From Nocardioides sp. URHA0032 (GTDB taxonomy: Bacteria; Actinomycetota; Actinomycetes; Propionibacteriales; Nocardioidaceae): a stretch of 64,000 nt of DNA. Position 1 is the stretch's first letter. Each line of letters begins with the position of its first letter. The DNA lies in NCBI RefSeq assembly GCF_000620645.1, contig NZ_JIAV01000019.1, positions 227,932 to 291,931 of the forward strand. Reading direction: 5' to 3'. Below the pieces are notes generated by a model. It was not told where the DNA came from. It made no database searches and saw only the letters and a list, made by a program, of their open reading frames with translations. The position numbers and the translations under genes were made by a program. This document shows positions 20,476 through 28,541 of the stretch, in pieces.

Positions 20476-23324
20476 GACGACCGCCTCCGGTTCGCGGTGG
20501 GCAGGCAGAGGACCAGCACCACGAGGATCGCGACGCCCTGGACGATGAGCAGCGCGACCCGCAGCCACGACGTCGGCCCGTCGAGGCCGGACGCGTCGAG
20601 CCGCCGGTCCACCTGCCAGGCCCGGGTCGACCGGTCGGCCGCGCTCGCCTGCACGAGACCTGCGGCGGCGTCGAGGACCGCGGCCACATCGCCGTCGGCG
20701 GGCGACGGGAGCACGACGTACTCGATGCCGTTCCTGCCGAGCTCGTCGACGACCGCGGGGGTGGGCCGCGAGACCAGCTCACGCACGGTGCCGGTGAACG
20801 CGGTGTCCTCGGCGGTCAGGTTGAGGACCTCGTCCTCGCCGAGCGTCACGCCGTCACCGCGGCGCACGGTGTAGCTGAGGCCGTCGTCGACGCTGCCGCG
20901 GACGACGAGGATGCCGTGCTCGGGGCCCTCCTCCGAGCTCTGCACCATGTAGACCGGGATGTCGCTGTCGATGCCCTCGTCGATGGCGTTGTCCGACCCG
21001 ACGACCCACCATCCCAGCGTGCCGAGGGGTACGGCGGCCGCGCCGACGGCCACGACCGCGGCGACCACCCGCCGCCAGGAGAGCAGCTCGCGCGTCGCCC
21101 CGACGGCGCCGAGGACGGCCGCGACCAGGAACGCCCCCTGCAGCACCACGACGAGGGCGCCGAGCCCGGTCTCGGCGGTCGTCGCGGCGAGGTCGAGCGA
21201 GAACGCGCCCAGCAGCACAGCCACGAGCGCCGCGACCAGGACGACCACCCAGCAGACCAGCACCGGGATCCGGGTCGCGCGCGGCAGCAGTGCGAGGAGG
21301 GCGAAGAGGGCGAGGACGGCGCCGAGCCACCACGGTGCGCCCAGATCGCCGAGCCGGCCGGTGGCCAGGTCGAGCCCGTCGATGCTGGGCGCCGGCAGCC
21401 GCCCGATGTCGAGCAGCAGCGCGGCACCCGCCCGGCGCTGGAGGGCGGGGACCCACCACGGCGCCAGCAGCAGCGGCACCAGGCCGACGGCCGCGGCGGG
21501 CGGACCCCACACGGACCGGTCCCGGCCCGCGCCGCGGACGATGAGGAAGGCCGCCACGACCACGACCAGCCCGAGGACGACCGCGAACAGCCACAGCACC
21601 GGCGCGAAGGCCGTCGCGAGGGCGAGCAGCAGCCCGGTCCGCCACGCGGCCCGCCACCGCCGGTCCGCGTCGGGGTCGGCGAAGCCGAGCGCCGCGTGGG
21701 CGAGCCACGGCAGCAGCGCCGCAACGACCACCACGCCCAGCCGGCCGTCCCCCCAGGCCCCGCACGCGACCGGCACCAGCGCCCAGGTCGTCGCGCCCCA
21801 GAGCAGCACCCAGCGCGGCGCACCGGCCGAGGTCACCAGCCGGCCGACGACGCGCAGGAACCGCCAGGCACCCCACACGCCCAGTGGCACCGCGAGCAGG
21901 AGGACGACCGAGACCGCGGCGCCGGGACTGCCGCCGAGCAGCGTCGCCAGCAGCGCGAGCGGGAGGAGGTACGCCGGGGCAGGGACCGCGGTGCCCGTGC
22001 CCAGCGGGTGCCAGGTCTCGCCGTACAGGCGCCACCAGTCCGAGACGACCGACGGTGCCGGCGACAGGCCGCCGCCGGCCACCGAGTCGAGCACGCCGCG
22101 GGCACCGACCAGCGCGACCACGACGAACAGCGTGATCGCGAGAGCGATCGGGTTCGTCACGAACCGGACCACCCAGCCGGTGTCCTCGAGGAGGTCGTCC
22201 TCGTCGGAGCGCGGGCGGGTGAGCGTGCTGGCGGGGGCGTGCTCGGCGGCGGCGATGCGACGCCGCTCCGCCACGTCCTGCGCCTGGTTGGTCGCGGCCG
22301 CGACGAGGTCGCCGAGGAAGTCGAGCCCGTGCCGGTACGGCACCCACCACGGCGCCAGCAGCGACCGCGCGTGCTCCTCCGCCACCGCACCCTTCTCCCG
22401 ACGCGCACGGCGCGCGGCCCGGATCTCGCCGGGGTGGGCGTAGATGTTGAGCAGCGCCGCGAGGTCGTCGAGTGCCTCGCCGACCGAGCGGACGACGAGG
22501 AACCCGACCATCCGCAGGAGGGTGCCGAAGAAGAGGCGCACCGCCAGCCACGGCAGCGACCGCCGTCGGGCGTTGGCGAGCAGGGTGAACAGCGCGGCCC
22601 GGCGCTCCTGGTAGTGGGTGTGCCGGCCGGTCAGCGGGGTACGCCGGACTCCGCGGTGCGCGGCCTCGGCGTGGAACACGACCGCCTGCGGTACGACGAG
22701 GGTGCGGTGCCCGGCGGCCGCCGCGCGCCAGCCGAAGTCCAGGTCGTTGCCGAACATCGGCAGCTGCCGGTCGAAGCCACCGAGCTCCTCGAGGACCGTG
22801 CGGCGCACCAGCATGCCCGCGGTGTTCACCGCGAGCACCTCGCGGACCTCGTCGTGCTGGCCCTGGTCGTACTCGCCGCGCTCGAGACCGGTCTCGCGCC
22901 GGCCGGTGCCGGAGATGGTGACGCCGAGCTCGAGCAGTCGCTTCAGCGAGGGCCACTCGCGCAGCTTCGGGCCCAGCACGTCGGCGGCAGGGTCGGCCGC
23001 GGCGGCCTCGAGCAGCGCGGCGAGCGCATCCGGCGCGGGGTTGGCGTCGTCGTGCAGGAGCCAGATCCACTCGCTGGTGGACCCCTGCTCACGCAGCCGC
23101 TCGAGGCCCAGGTCCACGGCGGCCGGGAAGGAGGTGGAGCTCGGCGCGCTGAGCACGGCGCCGAAGGCGCGCTCGACGAGCTCGGCGCTCTCGTCCTTGC
23201 TGCCGGTGTCGATCCCGAGGACCGCATCGACCGGCGTGGTCTGGGCGGTCAGGCCGTCGATGACGGCGGGCAGCCAGCGACTGCCGTCGTGACTGACGAG
23301 CAGCGCCGTGACCGAGGAAACCAC
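20472..23324 (-). CDS. Large membrane-bound family 2 glycosyltransferase
   Basis: A 950-aa protein that joins an N-terminal GT-A family 2 glycosyltransferase domain (about 1-270; VTALLVSHDGSRWLPAVIDG, LLHDDANP metal-binding motif) to a long polytopic membrane region (about 385-770) and a C-terminal extracytoplasmic domain. Such proteins likely transfer sugars to a lipid carrier or exported glycan. It starts at a GTG (23324) and is coupled to DUF5719 by a 4-nt overlap. The position next to whiB is conserved in actinobacteria. Donor and acceptor are unknown. Confidence 0.82.
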   Translation of the reverse strand: MVSSVTALLVSHDGSRWLPAVIDGLTAQTTPVDAVLGIDTGSKDESAELVERAFGAVLSAPSSTSFPAAVDLGLERLREQGSTSEWIWLLHDDANPAPDALAALLEAAAADPAADVLGPKLREWPSLKRLLELGVTISGTGRRETGLERGEYDQGQHDEVREVLAVNTAGMLVRRTVLEELGGFDRQLPMFGNDLDFGWRAAAAGHRTLVVPQAVVFHAEAAHRGVRRTPLTGRHTHYQERRAALFTLLANARRRSLPWLAVRLFFGTLLRMVGFLVVRSVGEALDDLAALLNIYAHPGEIRAARRARREKGAVAEEHARSLLAPWWVPYRHGLDFLGDLVAAATNQAQDVAERRRIAAAEHAPASTLTRPRSDEDDLLEDTGWVVRFVTNPIALAITLFVVVALVGARGVLDSVAGGGLSPAPSVVSDWWRLYGETWHPLGTGTAVPAPAYLLPLALLATLLGGSPGAAVSVVLLLAVPLGVWGAWRFLRVVGRLVTSAGAPRWVLLWGATTWALVPVACGAWGDGRLGVVVVAALLPWLAHAALGFADPDADRRWRAAWRTGLLLALATAFAPVLWLFAVVLGLVVVVAAFLIVRGAGRDRSVWGPPAAAVGLVPLLLAPWWVPALQRRAGAALLLDIGRLPAPSIDGLDLATGRLGDLGAPWWLGAVLALFALLALLPRATRIPVLVCWVVVLVAALVAVLLGAFSLDLAATTAETGLGALVVVLQGAFLVAAVLGAVGATRELLSWRRVVAAVVAVGAAAVPLGTLGWWVVGSDNAIDEGIDSDIPVYMVQSSEEGPEHGILVVRGSVDDGLSYTVRRGDGVTLGEDEVLNLTAEDTAFTGTVRELVSRPTPAVVDELGRNGIEYVVLPSPADGDVAAVLDAAAGLVQASAADRSTRAWQVDRRLDASGLDGPTSWLRVALLIVQGVAILVVLVLCLPTANRRRSS

Positions 23325-23350
23325 GGGCCAGACCCTAACGGCCGGGCCCT

Positions 23351-23395
23351 GAGCAGGATCCGGGGGAGCAGGATCCGGGGGAGCAGGATCCGGGG
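23351..23395. repeat. Three perfect copies of a 15-bp tandem repeat
   Basis: GAGCAGGATCCGGGG occurs at 23351-23365, 23366-23380 and 23381-23395 without mismatch, in the 136-bp gap between the membrane glycosyltransferase start and the whiB end. Perfect identity suggests recent expansion by slippage. It lies just upstream of the glycosyltransferase start and could affect its expression. Confidence 0.9.
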
Positions 23396-23407
23396 AGCCG
23401 TCTCGGC

Positions 23408-23433
23408 GGGGTGCCCCTCCCCCGGGGCACCCC
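23408..23433 (-). terminator. Hairpin terminator after whiB
   Basis: GGGGTGCCCC (23408-23417) pairs perfectly with GGGGCACCCC (23424-23433) across a 6-nt loop, 28 bp beyond the whiB stop on the minus strand. No clear T-run follows, as is common in very GC-rich genomes. Confidence 0.65.
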
Positions 23434-23460
23434 CACCGCGTCAGACGAGTCGGACCGAGG

Positions 23461-23715
23461 TCAGACGGCGCGCTTCTTCAGCTTGCGGCGCTCTCGCTCG
23501 GAGAGACCGCCCCAGATGCCGAAGCGCTCGTCGTTGCCCAGCGCGTACTCGAGGCAGTCGTCTCGCACCTCGCACGTCAGGCAGACCTTCTTGGCCTCCC
23601 GCGTCGATCCTCCCTTCTCAGGGAAGAACGCCTCGGGATCGGTCTGTGCGCAGAGCGCACGTTCCTGCCAACCCGCTTCCTCGGCGTCCCCGTCGAGGAG
23701 AAATAGTTCTCTCAC
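23461..23715 (-). CDS. whiB: WhiB-family iron-sulfur regulator (WhiB2/WhiB type)
   Basis: Wbl proteins carry a redox-sensitive 4Fe-4S cluster and control division, sporulation or stress genes, usually with the principal sigma factor. The 84-aa product has the four cluster cysteines C22, C45, C48 and C54, then GIWGG (about 66-70) and a basic C-terminal tail. Near-identity in the core (ALCAQTDPEAFFPEKGG) to Streptomyces WhiB and mycobacterial WhiB2 supports the subfamily. I chose the GTG at 23715, preceded by AAAGGG; an upstream GTG at 23748 is possible. It is divergent from cofD. Confidence 0.93.
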   Translation of the reverse strand: MRELFLLDGDAEEAGWQERALCAQTDPEAFFPEKGGSTREAKKVCLTCEVRDDCLEYALGNDERFGIWGGLSERERRKLKKRAV

Positions 23716-23822
23716 GGCTTTGCCCTTTCGACCCGGTACTGCTCCCACATCCCCGTTCCCCCCGCGGCCCCGTCGGCGACGGGTCCGGATCCCGCGAAGG
23801 AATCGCGAACGACACTGTGGGA

Positions 23823-23852
23823 ATTACATGCCTGTCGTACCCCGAAAGTCAA
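23823..23852 (-). promoter_or_regulatory. Probable sigma-A-type promoter of whiB
   Basis: On the minus strand, TTGACT (complement of 23847-23852) is followed after 18 nt by TGTAAT (complement of 23823-23828). Both hexamers match the housekeeping consensus at five of six positions. The spacing is acceptable and the start would leave a leader of about 100 nt before whiB. It is the best conventional promoter I found in the window. Confidence 0.65.
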
Positions 23853-23917
23853 CCCCGGATCTGCTATGGCGAAGACCGGCGAAACGCTGCGCGGACCCCG
23901 TGCGGCAAGGTATCCGC

Positions 23918-24916
23918 ATGCGAAACCTCACGGTGCTCTCCGGTGGGATGGGTGGCGCCCGGTTCCTCCAGGGTCTCCTGCACGGCATCGAGCGCGGTCT
24001 GCTGCCCGGGGTCGAGCGCGACGCGACGGTCACCGTGGTCGCGAACACCGCGGACGACCTGTGGGTCCACGGACTCAAGGTGTGCCCCGATCTCGACACG
24101 GTGATGTACACCCTCGGCGACGGCATCGATGCCGAGCGCGGGTGGGGCCGCCGCGACGAGACATGGAGCGTCAAGGAGGACCTGGCGGCGTACGGCGTGG
24201 AGCCGTCGTGGTTCGGCCTGGGCGACCGGGACATCGCGACCCACCTGGTGCGCACCCAGATGCTGGACGCCGGCTACGCGCTCTCCGAGGTGACCGCCGC
24301 CCTCTGCCGGCGCTGGCAGCCGGGCGTCCGGCTGCTGCCGATGACCGACGACCGGGTCGAGACCCACGTCGCGATCGCCGACGCGGACTCGCCCAGCGGG
24401 CGCCGGGTCGTGCACTTCCAGGAGTACTGGGTGCGGCTGCGCGCCGCGGTGCCGGCCGAGGCCGTGGTGTTCGTCGGGCTGGACGACGCCACGCCGGCGC
24501 CGGGGGTCATCGACGCGATCACGGACGCCGAGCTCGTCGTCCTTCCGCCGTCGAACCCGGTCGTCTCGATCGGCACCATCCTCGGCGTGCCGCGGGTCCG
24601 CGAGGCGCTGGTCGCCACGTCCGCGCCCGTCGTCGGCCTCTCCCCCATCGTCGGCGGCACCCACGTGCGCGGGATGGCCGAGCAGATGCTGAACGCGATC
24701 GAGGTCGAGGTCAGCGCCGCCGGCGTGGGCCTGCACTACGGCAGCCGGGCGGACGGCGGGGTCCTGGACGGCTGGCTGGTCGACGAGACCGACCGGGACC
24801 AGGTCGACCGGGTGGTCGCGGGTGGGCTGCCGTGCCGCGCGGTCCCGCTGATGATGACCGACGTCGGCGCCACCGCCGCGATGGCCGCCGCCGCCGTGGA
24901 GCTGGTCGCTCGATGA
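23918..24916 (+). CDS. cofD: 2-phospho-L-lactate transferase (F420 biosynthesis)
   Basis: CofD (FbiA) joins the activated lactyl- or enolpyruvyl-phospho group to the deazaflavin Fo during coenzyme F420 synthesis. The 332-aa product begins LTVLSGGMGGARFLQGL and has the family motif NTADDLWVHGLKVCPDLDTV. The ATG at 23918 was chosen; the open frame extends upstream through the whiB control region. Its stop overlaps the cofE start (ATGA). The organism is thus an F420 user. The nucleotidyltransferase gene (cofC/fbiD) is not in this window. Confidence 0.95.
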   Translation: MRNLTVLSGGMGGARFLQGLLHGIERGLLPGVERDATVTVVANTADDLWVHGLKVCPDLDTVMYTLGDGIDAERGWGRRDETWSVKEDLAAYGVEPSWFGLGDRDIATHLVRTQMLDAGYALSEVTAALCRRWQPGVRLLPMTDDRVETHVAIADADSPSGRRVVHFQEYWVRLRAAVPAEAVVFVGLDDATPAPGVIDAITDAELVVLPPSNPVVSIGTILGVPRVREALVATSAPVVGLSPIVGGTHVRGMAEQMLNAIEVEVSAAGVGLHYGSRADGGVLDGWLVDETDRDQVDRVVAGGLPCRAVPLMMTDVGATAAMAAAAVELVAR

Positions 24917-25875
24917 ACCGTGTCGAGGTGCTCGCACCCGACGGCGTCGGCGAGGTGCGGCCCGGCACCGACCTGGTCGAGCTGCTGGTCCCCCTGCTCG
25001 CGCTGGTCGACGGCGACGTCCTGGTGATCACCAGCAAGGTGGTCAGCAAGGCCGAGCGCCGGGTGGTCCGCGGCACCCGTGAGGAGGCGCTGGCGGGTGA
25101 GACCGTGCGCGTGGTCGCCCGCCGCGGTCCCACGACGATCGTGCGCAACCGGCTCGGCCTGACCATGGCCGCGGCCGGCATCGACAACTCGAACGTGCCC
25201 GCCGGCTCGATCGCGCTGCTGCCGGTCGACCCCGACGCCTCCGCGCGCCGGGTCCGCACCGACGTACGGCGCCGCACCGGCCGCAACGTGGCCGTGGTCG
25301 TGACCGACACGGCCGGACGGGCGTGGCGGGAGGGCCAGACCGACATCGCGATCGGCGCCGCCGGGCTCGTCGTCGCCCAGGAGTACGCCGGCCGCACGGA
25401 TGCGCACGGCAACGAGCTGGCGGTGACGCTGCCGGCCGTCGCGGACGAGATCGCCGGCATGGCGGACCTCGCCCAGGGCAAGCTCGCCGGACGCCCGTTC
25501 GCGGTCGTCCGCGGCCGGGCCGACCTGGTGCTGCCGGCCGACCAGGACGGCCCCGGCGCCGCGGCGCTGGTCCGCGCCGAGGGCGGCGACCTGTTCGGGT
25601 ACGGCGCCCGCGAGGCCGTCGTCCGCGCCCTCAAGGGTGTCGCCGCGGACCGGGCGCCGTTCGGCGCCCCCGCCCCGGCCGACGAGTTCGCCGCGGCGAT
25701 CAGCGACGTCCTCGGCCTGGTCCCGTCGCACTCGACGGGCGACGGCGGAACGCTGCTGGTGACGGTCCCGAAGGGCCTGGCGCGCCCGCTGGGTGCCCTC
25801 GCGTTCGCGCACGGCTGGGAGCTCGTGCAGTCGGATTCGCCGAGCGATGCCCGGTTGCGACCGGTCCGCCCGTAG
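24913..25875 (+). CDS. cofE: Coenzyme F420-0:L-glutamate ligase (CofE), no nitroreductase domain
   Basis: CofE adds glutamates to F420-0. In the 320-aa product the catalytic domain occupies about 1-245 (VLVITSKVVSKAERRVV, VVVTDTAGRAWREGQTDIAIG, FAVVRGRADLVL). Mycobacterial FbiB is about 450 aa because of a fused C-terminal nitroreductase-like domain; here only about 75 residues follow, with no nitroreductase signature. A short tail of this sort may fold separately or be a remnant. It is coupled to cofD by a 4-nt overlap. Confidence 0.9.
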   Translation: MNRVEVLAPDGVGEVRPGTDLVELLVPLLALVDGDVLVITSKVVSKAERRVVRGTREEALAGETVRVVARRGPTTIVRNRLGLTMAAAGIDNSNVPAGSIALLPVDPDASARRVRTDVRRRTGRNVAVVVTDTAGRAWREGQTDIAIGAAGLVVAQEYAGRTDAHGNELAVTLPAVADEIAGMADLAQGKLAGRPFAVVRGRADLVLPADQDGPGAAALVRAEGGDLFGYGAREAVVRALKGVAADRAPFGAPAPADEFAAAISDVLGLVPSHSTGDGGTLLVTVPKGLARPLGALAFAHGWELVQSDSPSDARLRPVRP

Positions 25876-25914
25876 ACTCTGCCGTCGTCGTCCAGCCGTA
25901 GAGGGAATCGAGCC

Positions 25915-26682
25915 GTGGCCAAGACCACCAAGTCCGACAAGATCGACCGCAAGGCGGTCGTCGAGCAGATGCGGAAGAAGCAGAAGGGTGCCGACCGCCG
26001 GCGCAACTTCGCCATCGTCGGCGTCTGCGTCCTGATCGCCGTCGGCATTCTCGCGGCCGCCATCGTCCCGATCGTCAAGGACAAGCTCGACGCGCGGAAG
26101 TACGACAACACGGCGCTCTCCGACATCGGCGCACCGGCCTCGTCCTGCCAGGACATCACCACCAAGAAGGCCGACGGCAACCAGAACCACGTCCCGATCG
26201 GCACGCCGGTCGACTACACGACCGCACCGCCGGCGTTCGGTGCGCACTGGAACGAGGCCGGCGTCGCTCCCGCGCCGTTCGCGAAGAAGTTCTACACCGC
26301 GGACGAGCGCCCGGAGCTCGAGGCGCTGGTGCACAACCTCGAGCACGGCTACACGATCCTCTGGTACGACTCCACCATCGCCGACGACTCCACGGCGCTC
26401 GACGAGGTCAAGGCGATCGCCGACAAGTTCTCCGGCTCCTCGGACGACATGCGCGACAAGTTCATCGCCGCCCCGTGGAAGTCCACCGACGAGGACGGCG
26501 CGAAGTTCCCCGACGGCCAGCACGTCGCGTTCACTCACTGGTCGGCCGGCGGCCAGGGCGAGACCGACCCCTCGAAGCAGGTCGGCGCGTTCCAGTACTG
26601 CTCCGCGGTGAGCGGTGCCGCCCTGGAGGACTTCATGAAGAAGTACCCGTACTTCGACTCCCCCGAGCCCGGCGCCATGTGA
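25915..26682 (+). CDS. DUF3105 family membrane protein
   Basis: A 255-aa protein with a basic cytoplasmic N terminus, one membrane helix (about 34-55, FAIVGVCVLIAVGILAAAIV) and an extracytoplasmic DUF3105 domain containing HNLEHGYTILWYD and FTHWS. The function is unknown. Two cysteines (C79 and C233, approximate) could form a disulfide outside the cell. It starts at a GTG with GAGGGAA upstream, 39 bp after cofE, so it may be on the same transcript. Confidence 0.88.
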   Translation: MAKTTKSDKIDRKAVVEQMRKKQKGADRRRNFAIVGVCVLIAVGILAAAIVPIVKDKLDARKYDNTALSDIGAPASSCQDITTKKADGNQNHVPIGTPVDYTTAPPAFGAHWNEAGVAPAPFAKKFYTADERPELEALVHNLEHGYTILWYDSTIADDSTALDEVKAIADKFSGSSDDMRDKFIAAPWKSTDEDGAKFPDGQHVAFTHWSAGGQGETDPSKQVGAFQYCSAVSGAALEDFMKKYPYFDSPEPGAM

Positions 26683-26684
26683 TG

Positions 26685-26716
26685 AGTCGTCTCCCGGGCT
26701 TGCTCGGGAGACGACT
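26685..26716. terminator. Bidirectional terminator between DUF3105 and manC
   Basis: AGTCGTCTCCCG (26685-26696) pairs perfectly with CGGGAGACGACT (26705-26716) around an 8-nt loop. It starts three bases after the DUF3105 stop and its other arm overlaps the manC stop (26715-26717), so it can end transcription from both convergent genes. Confidence 0.8.
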
Positions 26717-27791
26717 ACGTCAGCTCAGCTCGTCCTGACTCCTTCAGCCGCTGCACGACCTGCTTGACGTCCTGGGCCCGGGCCCGGGTCGTCACCAGGA
26801 GCGCGTCCGGGGTGTCCACCACCACGACGTCGTCGAGGCCGATGACCGCCACCAGGCGCCCGGCAGCAGGTACGACGAGGCCGCTCGCGTCGATCGCGCG
26901 GACCAGGTCGTCGTCGCCGAGGACCGTGGGCCGGCCGGCGTCACCGACGAGCCCGGCCAGCGCGTCGAAGTCGCCGATGTCCTCCCAGCGGAAGGCCGAG
27001 GGCACGCAGACGACGCGACCCGCGTCCGCCGCGGGCTCGGCGACCGCGTGGTCGAGGGCGATCCTCGGCAGGTCGGTCCACAGGTCGTCGAGCCTCGAGG
27101 GGTCGGCCGCGATCGCGCGGAGCGAGGCGGCGAACGCGGGGTGCCAGCGGCCGAGCAGGTCCAGCAGCACGGTCGGGCGGACGATGAACATGCCGGCGTT
27201 CCAGCGGTAGTCACCGGTCGCGAGGTACTCCGCCGCCGTGCGGACCGAGGGCTTCTCGACGAACTCGCGGACGGCGAACGCGCCCGGGTGGCCCGCCAGC
27301 GGGTCACCGAGGTGGACGTAGCCGAAGGCCGAGGACGGGAAGGCCGGCTCGATGCCGAGCGTGACCAGCCAGTCGTCCCTGGCCACGTCGGCCGCGATCC
27401 GCACGCAGTCCGCGAAGACCTCGGGGTCGGGGATCACGTGGTCGGCGGCGAACGAGCCCATCACCGCCTCGGGGTCCTCGCGCTCGAGCACGGCCGCCGC
27501 GAGCCCGATCGCCGCCATCGAGTCGCGCGGCGACGGCTCGGCGAGGACCCGCTCCGGGGCGACCCCGGGGAGCTGCCCCAGCACCGCGTCCCGGTGCGGT
27601 CGCCCGGTGACGACCAGGAACCGGTCCTCCGCGACGGTCGAGAGCCGGTCGACCGTCCCCTGCAGCAGGGTGCGACCGCTGCCGGTGAGGTCGTGGAGGA
27701 ACTTCGGCACCGACGAGCGCGACAGCGGCCACAGCCGGGTCCCGGCGCCGCCGGCGGGGATCACGGCCCAGAAGTGGTCGATCGGGGACAT
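26715..27791 (-). CDS. manC: Mannose-1-phosphate guanylyltransferase
   Basis: This enzyme makes GDP-mannose from mannose-1-phosphate and GTP, for mannosylated lipids, proteins and polysaccharides. The 358-aa product has the nucleotidyltransferase signature PAGGAGTRLWPLSR (about 11-24), the FVEKP motif and a C-terminal region with DALLVTTRARAQDVKQVV. It completes the pathway begun by manB at 15.8 kb. It is divergent from TIGR03089, with 17 bp between starts. Confidence 0.94.
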   Translation of the reverse strand: MSPIDHFWAVIPAGGAGTRLWPLSRSSVPKFLHDLTGSGRTLLQGTVDRLSTVAEDRFLVVTGRPHRDAVLGQLPGVAPERVLAEPSPRDSMAAIGLAAAVLEREDPEAVMGSFAADHVIPDPEVFADCVRIAADVARDDWLVTLGIEPAFPSSAFGYVHLGDPLAGHPGAFAVREFVEKPSVRTAAEYLATGDYRWNAGMFIVRPTVLLDLLGRWHPAFAASLRAIAADPSRLDDLWTDLPRIALDHAVAEPAADAGRVVCVPSAFRWEDIGDFDALAGLVGDAGRPTVLGDDDLVRAIDASGLVVPAAGRLVAVIGLDDVVVVDTPDALLVTTRARAQDVKQVVQRLKESGRAELT

Positions 27792-27808
27792 GCTGAGAGG
27801 CTAGCGAG

Positions 27809-28534
27809 GTGACCACCTTCGCCGACGTGCTGGCGCGCCAGGTGCGCGGTGACTCCTCGCGCCCGTTCGTGACGTTCTACGACGACGCGACCGGCGAGCG
27901 GGTCGAGCTGTCCGTGACGACGTATGCGAACTGGGTCGCGAAGACCGCGTCCCTGCTCGCCGAGGAGCACGGCCTCGAGCGCGGCCAGTCGCTGTGCGTC
28001 GACCTCCCGGCCCACTGGCTCGGGCCGGTGTTCCTCGGCGCGGCCTGGGCGGTCGGGCTGGTCGTGACCGGCCCGGAGGACGACCACCCGGACGCCGTCG
28101 TGTGCGGTCCCGACGCCGTGGAGCGCTGGGCCGGACTCGCCGCCGACCTCCCGGTGCTGGCCTGCTCGCTGCTGCCGCTGGGGGTGCGCTTCGCCGACCC
28201 GCTCCCGGCGGGCGTGCACGACGTCGGCCTCGAGGTGTGGTCGCAGCCGGACGCCTTCACCGCGTGGGACCCGCCGACCGCGGACGACCCGGCCACCGGC
28301 CCGTCGTACGGCGGCGCGACCCAGGACGAGACGTGGAGAGCGGCCGCCGCCGGGAGCCTCCTCACCGACGGCGGCCGCCTCCTCACGGAGGCGAACCCGG
28401 CTTCCCCACCAGGACTCGCCACCTTCACCGAGCCGCTCGTCAGAGACGGCTCACTGGTACTGGTCACCCACGCCGGACCGGGACGACTCGAGACGACGTA
28501 CGCCGCCGAGCGCGCCACGGCCCGCTTCCCTTGA
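27809..28534 (+). CDS. TIGR03089 family protein
   Basis: A 241-aa protein of the actinobacterial TIGR03089 family. It resembles only the N-terminal part of AMP-binding (acyl-CoA synthetase-like) enzymes (RPFVTFYDDATGERVELSVTTYANWVAKTAS) and lacks the adenylate-forming motifs, so enzymatic activity is doubtful. It is next to manC as in mycobacteria. It ends 7 bp before the convergent amidase gene. Confidence 0.85.
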   Translation: MTTFADVLARQVRGDSSRPFVTFYDDATGERVELSVTTYANWVAKTASLLAEEHGLERGQSLCVDLPAHWLGPVFLGAAWAVGLVVTGPEDDHPDAVVCGPDAVERWAGLAADLPVLACSLLPLGVRFADPLPAGVHDVGLEVWSQPDAFTAWDPPTADDPATGPSYGGATQDETWRAAAAGSLLTDGGRLLTEANPASPPGLATFTEPLVRDGSLVLVTHAGPGRLETTYAAERATARFP

Positions 28535-28541
28535 TCGCGGG

